From: Cyanosarcina radialis HA8281-LM2
GTDB taxonomy: Bacteria; Cyanobacteriota; Cyanobacteriia; Cyanobacteriales; CCAP-1448
Reading direction: 5' to 3'
NCBI GenBank assembly: GCA_019359615.1
Contig: JAHHHA010000038.1
Location: forward strand, 1-60,184
Length of the DNA stretch: 60,184 nucleotides
Part shown: piece by piece, positions 1 through 8,084 of the stretch
Position numbering within the stretch: position 1 is the stretch's first letter
How the letters are laid out: each line of letters begins with the position of its first letter
Translations under genes and position numbers: made by a program
Notes under the pieces: model-generated
Databases searched by the model: none
What the model saw: only the letters and a program-made list of their open reading frames with translations
Told to the model about the DNA's origin: nothing

Positions 1-1
1 C

Positions 2-85
2 GCGGCTAAAAATATCAAAATGGTTGGGGCTTCAACCATAAGGTTAGGGGATGTCAGACAGTCGCAGACTGCAATCCCTGCTTGA
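2..85 (+). CDS. C-terminal end of a TnpB-like IS605-family protein (partial)
   Basis: The frame is open from the window edge to a TGA at 83-85 and gives 27 residues starting AAKNIKMVGASTIRLGD. This resembles the tail that follows the RuvC-III motif (RDxNAAxNI) in TnpB/OrfB, the RNA-guided nucleases of IS200/IS605 and IS607 elements. A hairpin of right-end type follows the stop codon, as in these elements. The nuclease core lies outside the window, so nothing can be said about activity. The assignment rests on a short tail plus the adjacent end structure. Confidence 0.6.
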   Translation, partial: AAKNIKMVGASTIRLGDVRQSQTAIPA

Positions 86-90
86 GCCTT

Positions 91-126
91 GAATCCCACG
101 TCATTCATGCGTGGGAGTAGGTCAAA
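91..126 (+). mobile_element. Right end of an IS200/IS605-type element (probable omega-RNA 3' end)
   Basis: A hairpin with arms TCCCACG (94-100) and CGTGGGA (110-116) is followed by GTAGGTCAA. It lies 8 bases after the stop of the TnpB-like frame. IS605-type right ends have this form: an imperfect hairpin preceded by GAAT and ended by a short TCAA-type cleavage site. In known elements the same region is the guide-scaffold end of the omega RNA, so the guide would begin at about 126. The left end is not in the window. Confidence 0.5.
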
Positions 127-255
127 TTAAGTTAGCTTAGAGTTAAGGATCTAAAGCCTCGGTGCGATCGGTGCTGGCATCCAGATAGCCAATCGTAACG
201 GCAGAAAATTCTGGTACATTGTTGTAGCGGAGTGGGTGCATAGGAGAAGCTTGCA

Positions 256-666
256 ATGTTTAAGACGGTTCTGTTTCCTGTAGATCGAAGTCGAGAAGCT
301 CGCGAAGCGGCTGAAGTCGTAATCGAGATCGTCAACACCTATAGCAGTCGCCTAGTCTTGCTATCGGTAGTAGAAGAATCGGTAGAAGAAGGGGAGCTAT
401 TAGAAAGTCCGATGACATCGGAAGAGGCCATAGCCGAACTGCTCAAAAACGCCCAGAATATGTTTGCCGATCGCGGCATTCAGTCAGAAACCATGGAACG
501 CGAGGGCAAACCTGCTTTTACCATCTGCGATGTCGCCGACGAACTCGATGCCGATCTGATTATTATGGGCAGCCGAGGACTGGGCTTAACCGAAGAAGGT
601 GCAGCCAATAGCGTTACCAATCGCGTGATCGATCTGGCTCCTTGCCCGGTGTTGGTAGTTCCTTAG
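256..666 (+). CDS. Universal stress protein (UspA family)
   Basis: A single-domain protein of 136 residues, the usual Usp length. It opens with the beta-1 strand FKTVLFPVDRS. Near the end it has the ATP-binding signature G-x2-G-x9-S/T region (MGSRGLGLTEEGAANSVTNRV), followed by the closing strand CPVLVVP. The Asp in FPVD and the glycine loop are intact, so this is probably an ATP-binding Usp; such proteins act as cytosolic stress regulators, usually as dimers. AGGAG lies about 10 bases before the ATG. The gene stands alone: the TnpB remnant is upstream and a G-rich repeat follows the stop directly. The specific stress role is unknown. Confidence 0.9.
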   Translation: MFKTVLFPVDRSREAREAAEVVIEIVNTYSSRLVLLSVVEESVEEGELLESPMTSEEAIAELLKNAQNMFADRGIQSETMEREGKPAFTICDVADELDADLIIMGSRGLGLTEEGAANSVTNRVIDLAPCPVLVVP

Positions 667-670
667 AGGT

Positions 671-780
671 GAGGAGGAGATGGGGAAATGGGGAGATGGG
701 GAGATGGGGAGATGGGGAGAATTTTTAACTCAACACTCCACGCTCCACGCTCAACACTTAACACTCCACACTTCCAAAAC
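671..780. repeat. Composite repeat: (GGGGAGAT)n followed by ACTC/CAACACTC-type repeats
   Basis: GGGGAGAT is repeated about five times (680-720). It is followed by ATTTTTAACTC, a run of CAACACTC/CTCCACGCTC units, and AAAACTTCTGAACTTCT. The whole fills the gap between the stress protein and ylqF and ends about 7 bases before the ylqF ATG. Similar composites occur around 4390-4530, 19540-19740, 25340-25512, 43505-43690 and 46400-46620. The four-G runs on the plus strand could form a G-quadruplex in the ylqF leader. Confidence 0.85.
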
Positions 781-797
781 TTCTGAACTTCTAAAAA

Positions 798-1664
798 ATG
801 AGTATTCAATGGTATCCAGGGCATATTGCTAAGGCAGAAAAAGCCCTGAAAGAACAGCTAAAGCGAGTTGATGTGGTGCTGGAGGTGAGAGATGCTCGGA
901 TTCCTCTAGCGACGCATCATCCCCAAGTACCGGCCTGGGTGGGAAGTAAATCTAGGGTGTTGGTAATCAATCGCGTCGATGCGATCGCGCCTTCGGTGAG
1001 ACAGTTATGGACGGAGTGGTTTCAAGCTCAAGGAGAAATCCCATATTTTACTAACGCTCAGAATGGAGATGGAGTGACGGCTGTGGCCAAAGCCGCCCAG
1101 AAAGCCGGAGTTGAGATTAACCAAAAAAGACGCGATCGCGGGATGCTACCCCGTCCGGTGCGGGCTGTCGTCATCGGCTTCCCTAATGTGGGCAAATCTG
1201 CCCTGATCAATCGACTACTGAAACGACGAGTAGTTGAAAGTGCCGCCCGTCCTGGCGTTACCAAGCAGTTGCGGTGGGTGCGCATTGACGATCGACTAGA
1301 ATTATTAGATGCTCCTGGCGTGATTCCTGCCAAGCTAGATAACCAAGCAGCGGCTTTAAAGTTAGCGATCTGCGACGATATTGGCGAAGCATCTTACCAC
1401 CCCGAACTGGTAGCAGCGGGCTTAGTAGATTTGCTGGCAGATTTGACCGAGGAAGCAGCCGAGTTCTTACCCCAGCAACCTTTATCGTCGCGTTACGAAT
1501 TAGATCCGACTGACTTTACAGGAGAAGCATATGTGCAAGCTTTGGCAGATCGACGCGATCGAGGTGATGTCCAACGTACAGCCAGACAGCTATTAACTGA
1601 TTTTCGCAAAGGGTTGCTAGGTGCTATGCCTTTGGAATTACCGCCTTTTATGGGGGCTAGGTGA
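798..1664 (+). CDS. ylqF: Ribosome biogenesis GTPase YlqF/RbgA
   Basis: 288 residues, the family length. It opens with MSIQWYPGHIAKAEKAL, the typical YlqF start (MxIQWFPGHMxKA). The GTPase motifs are in circularly permuted order: G4 first as NRVD (residues about 54-57; the common form is NKxD), then G1 GFPNVGKS (about 127-134), then G3 DAPG (about 172-175). The C-terminal helical domain is present. The family acts late in 50S subunit assembly, and its GTPase is stimulated by the ribosome. No Shine-Dalgarno is visible; the sequence before the ATG is the tail of the composite repeat. NRVD instead of NKxD is a mild variation and may be normal in cyanobacteria. Confidence 0.93.
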   Translation: MSIQWYPGHIAKAEKALKEQLKRVDVVLEVRDARIPLATHHPQVPAWVGSKSRVLVINRVDAIAPSVRQLWTEWFQAQGEIPYFTNAQNGDGVTAVAKAAQKAGVEINQKRRDRGMLPRPVRAVVIGFPNVGKSALINRLLKRRVVESAARPGVTKQLRWVRIDDRLELLDAPGVIPAKLDNQAAALKLAICDDIGEASYHPELVAAGLVDLLADLTEEAAEFLPQQPLSSRYELDPTDFTGEAYVQALADRRDRGDVQRTARQLLTDFRKGLLGAMPLELPPFMGAR

Positions 1665-1675
1665 ATAAAATTAGC

Positions 1676-1925
1676 TCAGATACGAAATCCGGTTCTCATA
1701 CCATCCATTGCTGCCCTCACCCCCAACCCCTCTCCCAAGGGAGAGGGGAGCCAGAGTCGGGGCGAGGTCGATACGGTTTTGTCAACCGGATTTGGTATGA
1801 TACGAAATCTGCTTAGCAAAACTTGGTTTGCCCTCGCTCCTTCCCCTCTCCCAAGGGAGAGGGGTGCCCGTTAGGGCGGGGTGAGGGCTGGATTCGGGGC
1901 TTTTAAAAACTGGATTTGGGATAAT
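1676..1925. repeat. Dispersed repeat block (CCCTCACCCC...CTCTCCC type)
   Basis: Two related units are joined by TTTGGTATGATACGAAATC. The first carries CTCTCCCAAGGGAGAGG palindromic cores and is bounded by inverted copies of AATCCGGTT. The second carries GTGCCCGTTAGGGCGGGG. Closely related sequence is found at 12737-12770, 28190-28560, 37740-37795 and 51215-51400. The block separates the ends of two convergent genes. The perfect GGGAG/CTCCC stems may work as bidirectional terminators, but T-runs are lacking. Confidence 0.75.
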
Positions 1926-1936
1926 TTCAGGTTTGC

Positions 1937-4387
1937 TCAAAAAGCTCTTCTCCTCAAACGCCTTAATGCCTCTGGTTGTCGAATGCGCGACCGTCTGAGT
2001 CGCCTTGGCTGTTGTTGTCGTTCTGGTTGTGCTTGCTGTTGTTGCTGCTGTTGCTGCTGTTGCTCCTGCTGCGGTTGCTCGTCTCTTGAAGACTCCGATC
2101 GCGATGTCTGTCTGAAAACTCGACGGCGGTTGTTAACAACTGCACCCATATAATCGCCCCACAGCCTGACGGCTTCGCCACTAGTGCTTTGGGTGGGGCT
2201 GTTGTTGTCGTTTCCCAGCCAGATGCCCGTAACTAGTTTGCGGTTGGGAATAAAACCGACATACCACAGATCTACGCCTCGATCGGTCGTTCCGGTTTTT
2301 CCCCCTTCATCTCCTTGTCCCACGTCAGCCCGGCCAGCCGTACCCCGCTGCACCACGCCTTGTAAGAGGTTAATCATCGTATCGGCTACGCCCGAATCTA
2401 GAACTTTTTTACTAGCCCCCCTTTCATCCTCAGCCGAATAAATCAAGCGGCAAGTTTGCGGCTTAGTGCGATCGCGACATTGGCTGCTGTCGTAAATGCG
2501 CCGAATGGCATGGGGACGGTGCCACGTACCGCGATCGGCTATGGCTCCATAAGCACTCGTCATTTCTAAAACATTGACCGAGCTTTGACCGATTACCAGC
2601 CCAGGAACCGCCTCTAGAGGAGATTTGACCCCCAATCGCTCCGCCATCTCGACGACTCGCCTCAAACCGACATCTTGAGCGATCCGCAAAGCGATGACAT
2701 TTTCTGATTGAGCTAAACCAGTAGCTAAATCCGTGCTGCCTGCACCCACCCGTTCGCAAGGTTTATAGGTTTTACCCCGCCAAGTTAAAGGGGCGCAGGA
2801 ATACTGCTTTCCCGGCGATATCCCCCGTTCGATCGCCGAAGTATAGCTAAAAAGTTTAAACGTCGAACCGGGTTGCCTTTGGGCTTGAATAGCGCGATTG
2901 AATTGACCGATTTTGGTGTCAGTCCCGCCGATCATCGCTCGAATTTCCCCGCTGCTAGAGTCGAGGGTAACTAAGGCCCCTTGAGAAAATCTCACTTCTT
3001 TACCTCTAGTTCTCAGGGTATTGCGAAAGGAGGCTTCGGCTTTTTGTTGGATACCCATATCGATCGTGGTTTCGACAAACAAATTGCCTTCATTGATGAA
3101 TTCGTCTCCCAGGATTTGCCTGAGTTCCTCCCTAGCATAAGTAAAGAAATAGGGCGCTTTGGCGTTACTCACCTCCTGACAAGCTTCCGGACGAACGGCA
3201 ATGCGCGATCGCCTAGCATCTCGTTCTTCATCTTGAGTGATAAAACCTAGTTCCAAACCCCGTCTGAGAACCAGATTGCGTCTTTCTAAGGCTTTGTCAG
3301 CATTAGCACAGGGATTAAAAGCATTAGGCGCGGGCAAAATCCCGACTAACGCCGCCGATTCCGAGAGATTGATATCTTTAGCCGATTTACCGAAGTAAAA
3401 CTGGGCTGCATCCTCAAAACCATAAGCGTTTTCTCCTAAAAACACCCGGTTTAAATACAGCAGCAGCAATTGGTCTTTGCTATAAAAAGTTTCTAGCTTC
3501 AAAGCCACTACTGCTTCTTTTAATTTTCTGACGACGCTTTTATCTCTGCCGACATAATCGGGAAACAGACTTCTAGCCATCTGTTGGGTGAGCGTGCTAG
3601 CCCCTTGTTGGCTCTCGCCCTCGCGAGTATTAACTCGTAATGCCCTGAGAATGCCAACCGGATCGATACCGAAATGCCAGTAGAAACGAGCATCTTCCGA
3701 TGCCAGTAACATTTTGGGCAGAGAAGGAGAGAAATCATTTAATCTCTCCATTTCTCGGTGGGCTTGAGTGCGGGGTTGGCGCAAGGGAGTTTCAAATTCG
3801 CGCGAAAAGATGACTACCGGGCCGCTTTGATCTCTAATCGGCCCGATTTGCACTTTGGATGCTTCCAAAGCGATCGCCGATACTAATAATGCCGCGCCCG
3901 TGCCAACTCCGTAGCAGGTGTAGCGAAATAATTTGACGTACCAAGGTGGCGGATCGTGATACTTAACTTTGACGATCGAGGCTAATTCTGGCGGTCCTAA
4001 AGTAAAAGTATCGCCGTGACGCAACGGGAAAGACTTGATGCGCCGCCGCCCTAAAAAGATGCCGTTAGTCGAATTTTCGTCTTGGATCGAAAACGATCTG
4101 CCCTTCTTGCCCTCGCGGTTTAGAGAAAAATGAACCTGGCTGACCACCGGGTTGCGAACGACGATATCGCAAGACTTCGAGCTACGTCCGACCAAGTAGC
4201 GATCGCCCAAAAGCGGATAGACTTCTGGTTGCGAGGGATTGGCATCGACAATTTTAATTTCTGGCACTCTGGCATTAGGATTCAGCCGCAGTTGCGAAAA
4301 ATTGGCCTTGGCTTGAATGGTATGTACTGCCTGAGTGATTTGGCCGAGGATGGTTGGTGATTGGCGTGGCGGAGGGGAAGAGGACAT
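1937..4387 (-). CDS. FHA-domain class A penicillin-binding protein (transglycosylase/transpeptidase)
   Basis: A bifunctional peptidoglycan synthase of about 816 residues. From the N-terminus: an FHA domain (about 45-130, with VGRSSKSCDIVV, SQVHF and ENSTNGIFL), one membrane helix, a GT51 glycosyltransferase (EDARFYWHFG, GASTLTQQMARSLF), and a transpeptidase with STFK, SEN and KTGTT. All catalytic motifs are intact. FHA domains bind phosphothreonine, so control by Ser/Thr kinases is likely. The C-terminus is a glutamine tract followed by an Arg-rich tail. The frame stays open upstream to 4510, but that part only translates the GGGGAGAT repeat as SPSPHLPI units; I therefore take the ATG at 4387, just before SSSPPPRQSPTILGQ. 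Confidence 0.9.
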   Translation of the reverse strand: MSSSPPPRQSPTILGQITQAVHTIQAKANFSQLRLNPNARVPEIKIVDANPSQPEVYPLLGDRYLVGRSSKSCDIVVRNPVVSQVHFSLNREGKKGRSFSIQDENSTNGIFLGRRRIKSFPLRHGDTFTLGPPELASIVKVKYHDPPPWYVKLFRYTCYGVGTGAALLVSAIALEASKVQIGPIRDQSGPVVIFSREFETPLRQPRTQAHREMERLNDFSPSLPKMLLASEDARFYWHFGIDPVGILRALRVNTREGESQQGASTLTQQMARSLFPDYVGRDKSVVRKLKEAVVALKLETFYSKDQLLLLYLNRVFLGENAYGFEDAAQFYFGKSAKDINLSESAALVGILPAPNAFNPCANADKALERRNLVLRRGLELGFITQDEERDARRSRIAVRPEACQEVSNAKAPYFFTYAREELRQILGDEFINEGNLFVETTIDMGIQQKAEASFRNTLRTRGKEVRFSQGALVTLDSSSGEIRAMIGGTDTKIGQFNRAIQAQRQPGSTFKLFSYTSAIERGISPGKQYSCAPLTWRGKTYKPCERVGAGSTDLATGLAQSENVIALRIAQDVGLRRVVEMAERLGVKSPLEAVPGLVIGQSSVNVLEMTSAYGAIADRGTWHRPHAIRRIYDSSQCRDRTKPQTCRLIYSAEDERGASKKVLDSGVADTMINLLQGVVQRGTAGRADVGQGDEGGKTGTTDRGVDLWYVGFIPNRKLVTGIWLGNDNNSPTQSTSGEAVRLWGDYMGAVVNNRRRVFRQTSRSESSRDEQPQQEQQQQQQQQQQAQPERQQQPRRLRRSRIRQPEALRRLRRRAF

Positions 4388-4764
4388 AGGGGGAGATGGG
4401 GAGATGGGGAGAGGGGGAGATGGGGAGATGGGGAGATGGGGAGAGGGGGAGATGGGGAGATGGGGAGCATTTTTCACTCCACACTTCACACTCCACACTT
4501 CACACTCCACACTTCACACTTCCAAAACTCCTGAACTCCTTCTTTAAGTTAACTATTTGGATTGGGTTTTTGGACGATTTGAGTATAATCTACAAGTGCG
4601 ATCGCCAAGCTTCCGCGTTCGAGCGATAAAAAATCGTGAAACAAATCTCTGGCACAGTCGTCTGATATCTTATAGCGGTTTTCCATCTCCTGAAAGGCAC
4701 TTCTCTGGCTCGAATTCATAGTTATTGGTAACTGCTAACTATTTTGTTATGGAGGATATCCTCA
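4388..4764. repeat. Intergenic region with GGGGAGAT tandem array and heptamer repeats
   Basis: From 4388 to 4467 there are about ten GGGGAGAT/GGGGAGAG units. They are followed by CACTCCACACTTCACACTC heptamers to 4525 and AAACTCCTGAACTCCTTC. The rest (4545-4764) is unique and must hold the promoter of the secreted protein at 4765 and probably that of the penicillin-binding protein. The array abuts the chosen start of the PBP gene, so in that mRNA it would be C-rich. Confidence 0.8.
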
Positions 4765-5442
4765 ATGTCTCGCTTCAATCCTTACAAATCGTTCACATCT
4801 CTAGTTGTGGCTAGCGGCATTATGGTGGGTGCGACTGCGCCCATATTTACACCTAATGCGGCCCAGGCTCAATTATTTCCCCAACAAAGACCGCGAAACA
4901 GCACTAACTACAATTATGGTAGGGTGACTATCCCTTATGGCACTAGGATTCCGGTGAGGTATGACGAAGCGGAAAAAATTGTAGTCAGTCCAGACGAAAC
5001 CGTACCTCTAACTCTCAAAGTGTCTGCTAATGTCAGATCTCGTGACGGCAGGGTATTGATTCCGGCTAACTCAGAGGTTATCGGCAAATTACAGCCAAGC
5101 GAAGGCGGTTCTCAGTTCGTGGCGAGAGAAATCGTGGTTTACGGCGATCGCTTGCCTCTAGATGCGACTTCTCAAGTGATTACTGAAAGGGAAGAAATTC
5201 GAGAAGGCACTAACGTCGGTTCCATTTTAAAGGGAGCCGCGATCGGGGCTGGTGCAGCGTCGATAATTTCTTTGATCACGGGCGATCGCAAGATTGGATT
5301 GGGAGAAGTTTTACTTGGTGGCGGCGCTGGCGCTCTCGGCGGTTGGCTGTTGGGCAGGCGCAGGCGGGATGCTGAAGTCGTGATTATTCGCCCCGATGAA
5401 GATCTCGATTTAACTTTGCAGTCGGATCTAGCCTTACGTTAA
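4765..5442 (+). CDS. Secreted protein with C-terminal glycine-rich and positively charged segment
   Basis: 225 residues from the ATG at 4765, which has GGAGG nine bases upstream. An N-terminal signal peptide is clear: a positive start, a hydrophobic stretch SLVVASGIMVGATAPIF and AQAQ as the probable cleavage site. The middle part (VTIPYGTRIPVRYD ... VPLTLKVSANVRSRDGRVLIPANSEVIGKL) resembles the beta-rich region of conjugation-type TrbI/VirB10 proteins, where a similar stretch sets an extracytoplasmic beta-barrel. It is followed by a glycine-rich hydrophobic stretch (GAAIGAGAASI, GGGAGALGGWLLGRRRR), which could insert in a membrane. Function unknown. It probably acts in the periplasm or cell envelope. 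Confidence 0.8.
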   Translation: MSRFNPYKSFTSLVVASGIMVGATAPIFTPNAAQAQLFPQQRPRNSTNYNYGRVTIPYGTRIPVRYDEAEKIVVSPDETVPLTLKVSANVRSRDGRVLIPANSEVIGKLQPSEGGSQFVAREIVVYGDRLPLDATSQVITEREEIREGTNVGSILKGAAIGAGAASIISLITGDRKIGLGEVLLGGGAGALGGWLLGRRRRDAEVVIIRPDEDLDLTLQSDLALR

Positions 5443-5783
5443 ACCAGAAGTTTAGGAGTTTAGCAATAGGGGCGCAAAGCATTCATGCGCGTCAACTTAA
5501 CGGTCAAAAGATCGCCCCGACAGGGGTTCAAAACCCCTGTCTCAAAGTTAAAGTCCTCTAAAGAGGACTCAATTGCCTTGGGAAAAATTAGTTCTTTAGT
5601 CCATTTTAATGGACTTTCGCTATTAGCCAGGGGTTTTGAACCCCTGGCGGTTGGCGCTGAAGATCGAGGCCCACCAATGGCTATAGCTCTAAGTTGACAC
5701 CAATGAAAACATTGCGCCCTTACAAGAGCGTGGAGTGTGGAGTTAAGAATTTTCTCCGCGTCGGGAGCGTCTTCCCTCTCTTC
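5443..5783. repeat. Four-palindrome repeat element and flanking repeats
   Basis: Four perfect palindromes lie in series. Outer ones: ACAGGGGTT-CAA-AACCCCTGT (5520-5540) and CCAGGGGTT-TTG-AACCCCTGG (5627-5647). Inner ones: AGTCCTCT-AA-AGAGGACT (5552-5569) and AGTCCATT-TT-AATGGACT (5598-5615). The outer two are close copies of each other, so the unit also folds as a large inverted repeat. It is followed by AACATTGCGCCCTTACAAG (5708-5726), related to 41425-41452. A reading frame across it (5485-5697) only translates the palindromes and is not a gene. Confidence 0.8.
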
Positions 5784-8039
5784 TCACTCTCCGCCCTCTC
5801 CGCTCGCTCCCAGATCGATCGCTATAGTGAAGTAAAAAGTAGCACCCGCACCGGGCTGCGATTCTACCCAGATGCGGCCTTGGTGGCGCTCGATCGCCTT
5901 TTTGCTCATCGCCAAGCCGATGCCGTTGCCGGGATATTCTCCTGGTGGGTGAAGCCGCTGGAAGGGGATAAAGAGGCGATCGAACCATTGGGGATCGATG
6001 CCAATGCCATTATCTTTGACTGAGAATTGCCAGAAGCGATCGATCTGCTTTACTCCTATATGAATGGCTGGTGCTTGGTTGCTGCGGAACTTTATTGAGT
6101 TACTGATTAAGTTCTGGAATATTTGTCTTAATTGAGCGGCATCAGCCATGATGGTGGGTAAGGGATCGCGGGTAATGACAGCACTAGTTTCAGCGATCGG
6201 CTGTTGTAAGTTGGCTAAAGCAGCATTTAAAACCTTTTCTACCGCCGTCAGTTGAAATTTATGTTCCCTAGTGTTGACTTGCGAGTAAGTCAGCAAGTCA
6301 TCAATTAACGATTGCGTCTGCTTCACTCCAGCGATCGCTAAATAAATATATTCCTTGGCATTTTCATCTAGTCGATCTCCCTCGTACATCTCTAAAAGCC
6401 GCACGTAGCTAGATAAGAGATTTAATGGTTGCTGCAAATCGCTAGAACTAACAGCAGCTAGCTTCTCTAGCTCTGGCTTGGAAAGTTGTAAATCTCTAAC
6501 TAATTGGGCTAATTCTTCGGCTCGACGCAGAACCATCTTGACTAAAGTATTTCTCAAGTTCTCTGCGGCTCCAATTTCATAATCTTGCCAAGGTAAAGAT
6601 TGACCTTTGACAATTTCTTGCCATTTGGCAAACGAACCGCGAGGCGAAAGTCTGAGGCTACCTTCTGACTCGATTTTAGTGATAGCTTGATGGCGATCGC
6701 CAGCCCAACTTATAGTTTGAATTAGTTCTTGACGAAACCAAATAATATAGTTTTTCCAGTGTTCTGAGATCGAAATTAATAGCAAACCACTAGCAACATC
6801 TTTAATTTGTTCTGCTCCTGGATAAATACTAGAAAGCAAGTGAGTTTCAAATACTTCTGATTCCACATTATCTTCTAGCCAAGCAAGTAACCCTCCTAAT
6901 TCTGTTTCTGAGGGAGTCTCTCCTAGCAAAATACAATTTTCTTCTATGCAAATGACTGCTCCTGTAGCGTCAACTAAATCGAGCAATTTTGTTTGATTTT
7001 CAACTAATCCCTGCAATAAATTATTAGCCTTTGACAGAGATTCTAGTAATTCAAATTGAATGGTTTTAATTTCTACTCGCTTTTGAAACTCTTCATTAAC
7101 TTCTTTATTAGCTAATTCTGCTGACATCAAGCGTCCTAAAAAGCTAACAGCTTCTCTGGCTTCATAAGGAAGATATTTAGGTGAATAATGATGGCAAGAA
7201 ACTAGTCCCCAAAGTTGTTGTCGGTCGAGCAATGGCATCACTAAAGTAGCGATCGAACCCATGTTTTTCAGGTACTCCACATGACAGGGAGATACACCTC
7301 TAAGCACGGATGCACTTAAATTAATTGAATTTCCATCGTCCGACTGGCCGAGAATCTCAACTGGTAACAAATTTATATCGGGAATTAATCTGACATAACC
7401 TGACGAAAATATCGGTCGGCATTGCCTAGTATCTTCTTCTGGGTAGTGCAAGTCTAAAAATGATTCTAAATCTTTTCGTTTCTCTTCAGACATTACCCAG
7501 CCATGCCAATCGCGATCGAATTTATAAATCATTACTCGATCGAATCCAGTAAATTTTCGCACTTCTCGAACTGCCAGATCGCAAAGCGATTGAAGATTAG
7601 GTGCTGTTTGGAGCTTATGAGTTGAAGCTTTGACTAAATGATAATAACTTAAATAATCATTTTGCTGGCTTAGAGTTGAATATGGTTCTAGCTCTAGAAT
7701 TAATAAATTATCGACGTTGCGATGGATAATTCCATCCATTAAAACTTCTTCTCGTTCTTTTAATAATCTCAACTTAATAAAATTTTGATAGTTGAAATCA
7801 TCGTTCTTTATTAATTTTTCGATCGTCTTTATTTGAGAGCCACCTAACAATTTAATTAAATTTTCGCCTAGAAGCTCTTCAGGATTAATTCCCAAAATCG
7901 AAGTCGTGTTATTACTAATTCGTAAAATCTTGAAGTCAGGTTCTTCTAAAACCAAAAAAACGCCATGTGGTTGAATGTTACCGCACAAGTGAATAGGCTT
8001 GTCAAACAGATATTGCCAATCCAACTCTCGTAATTCCAT
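5784..8039 (-). CDS. Phytochrome-like sensor with kinase domain lacking the phospho-acceptor His
   Basis: 751 residues. Order: PAS (PIHLCGNIQPHG, about 15-120), GAF (about 130-310), PHY (about 320-500, with WFRQELIQTISW and the tongue motif SPRGSF), a dimerisation helix pair, and an HATPase domain with N box (QNLISNSIKF), DNGIGID and GNGIGLAM. The bilin-binding Cys is kept in SPCHVEYLKNMG (C252), the position used by cyanobacterial phytochromes. The usual DIP motif reads PEEDTRQ. In the H box, where relatives have ASHDLQEPL, this protein has SSSDLQQPL: Ser533 (6441-6443) stands in for His. Autophosphorylation by the normal route should be impossible. The ATG at 8039 has GTGGAG before it; another at 8066 has no ribosome site. 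Confidence 0.88.
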   Translation of the reverse strand: MELRELDWQYLFDKPIHLCGNIQPHGVFLVLEEPDFKILRISNNTTSILGINPEELLGENLIKLLGGSQIKTIEKLIKNDDFNYQNFIKLRLLKEREEVLMDGIIHRNVDNLLILELEPYSTLSQQNDYLSYYHLVKASTHKLQTAPNLQSLCDLAVREVRKFTGFDRVMIYKFDRDWHGWVMSEEKRKDLESFLDLHYPEEDTRQCRPIFSSGYVRLIPDINLLPVEILGQSDDGNSINLSASVLRGVSPCHVEYLKNMGSIATLVMPLLDRQQLWGLVSCHHYSPKYLPYEAREAVSFLGRLMSAELANKEVNEEFQKRVEIKTIQFELLESLSKANNLLQGLVENQTKLLDLVDATGAVICIEENCILLGETPSETELGGLLAWLEDNVESEVFETHLLSSIYPGAEQIKDVASGLLLISISEHWKNYIIWFRQELIQTISWAGDRHQAITKIESEGSLRLSPRGSFAKWQEIVKGQSLPWQDYEIGAAENLRNTLVKMVLRRAEELAQLVRDLQLSKPELEKLAAVSSSDLQQPLNLLSSYVRLLEMYEGDRLDENAKEYIYLAIAGVKQTQSLIDDLLTYSQVNTREHKFQLTAVEKVLNAALANLQQPIAETSAVITRDPLPTIMADAAQLRQIFQNLISNSIKFRSNQAPAIHIGVKQIDRFWQFSVKDNGIGIDPQWFDRLFIPFQRLHPPGEYPGNGIGLAMSKKAIERHQGRIWVESQPGAGATFYFTIAIDLGASGEGGE

Positions 8040-8084
8040 GGGTTTTCTCCACTTGCCAAACTGCATCTATATAAAGCTTTAAGA

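Noticed and set aside
1881-2153. Cys-rich plus-strand frame (CCCCCCCCC runs)
   Set aside because: It is the antisense of the Gln tract in the penicillin-binding protein; triplet repeats give long artificial frames.
4335-4629. Plus-strand frames reading MGRWGEGEMGRWGDG
   Set aside because: They are pure translation of the GGGGAGAT array.
5485-5697. 70-residue plus-strand frame
   Set aside because: It only translates the four-palindrome repeat and has no ribosome site.
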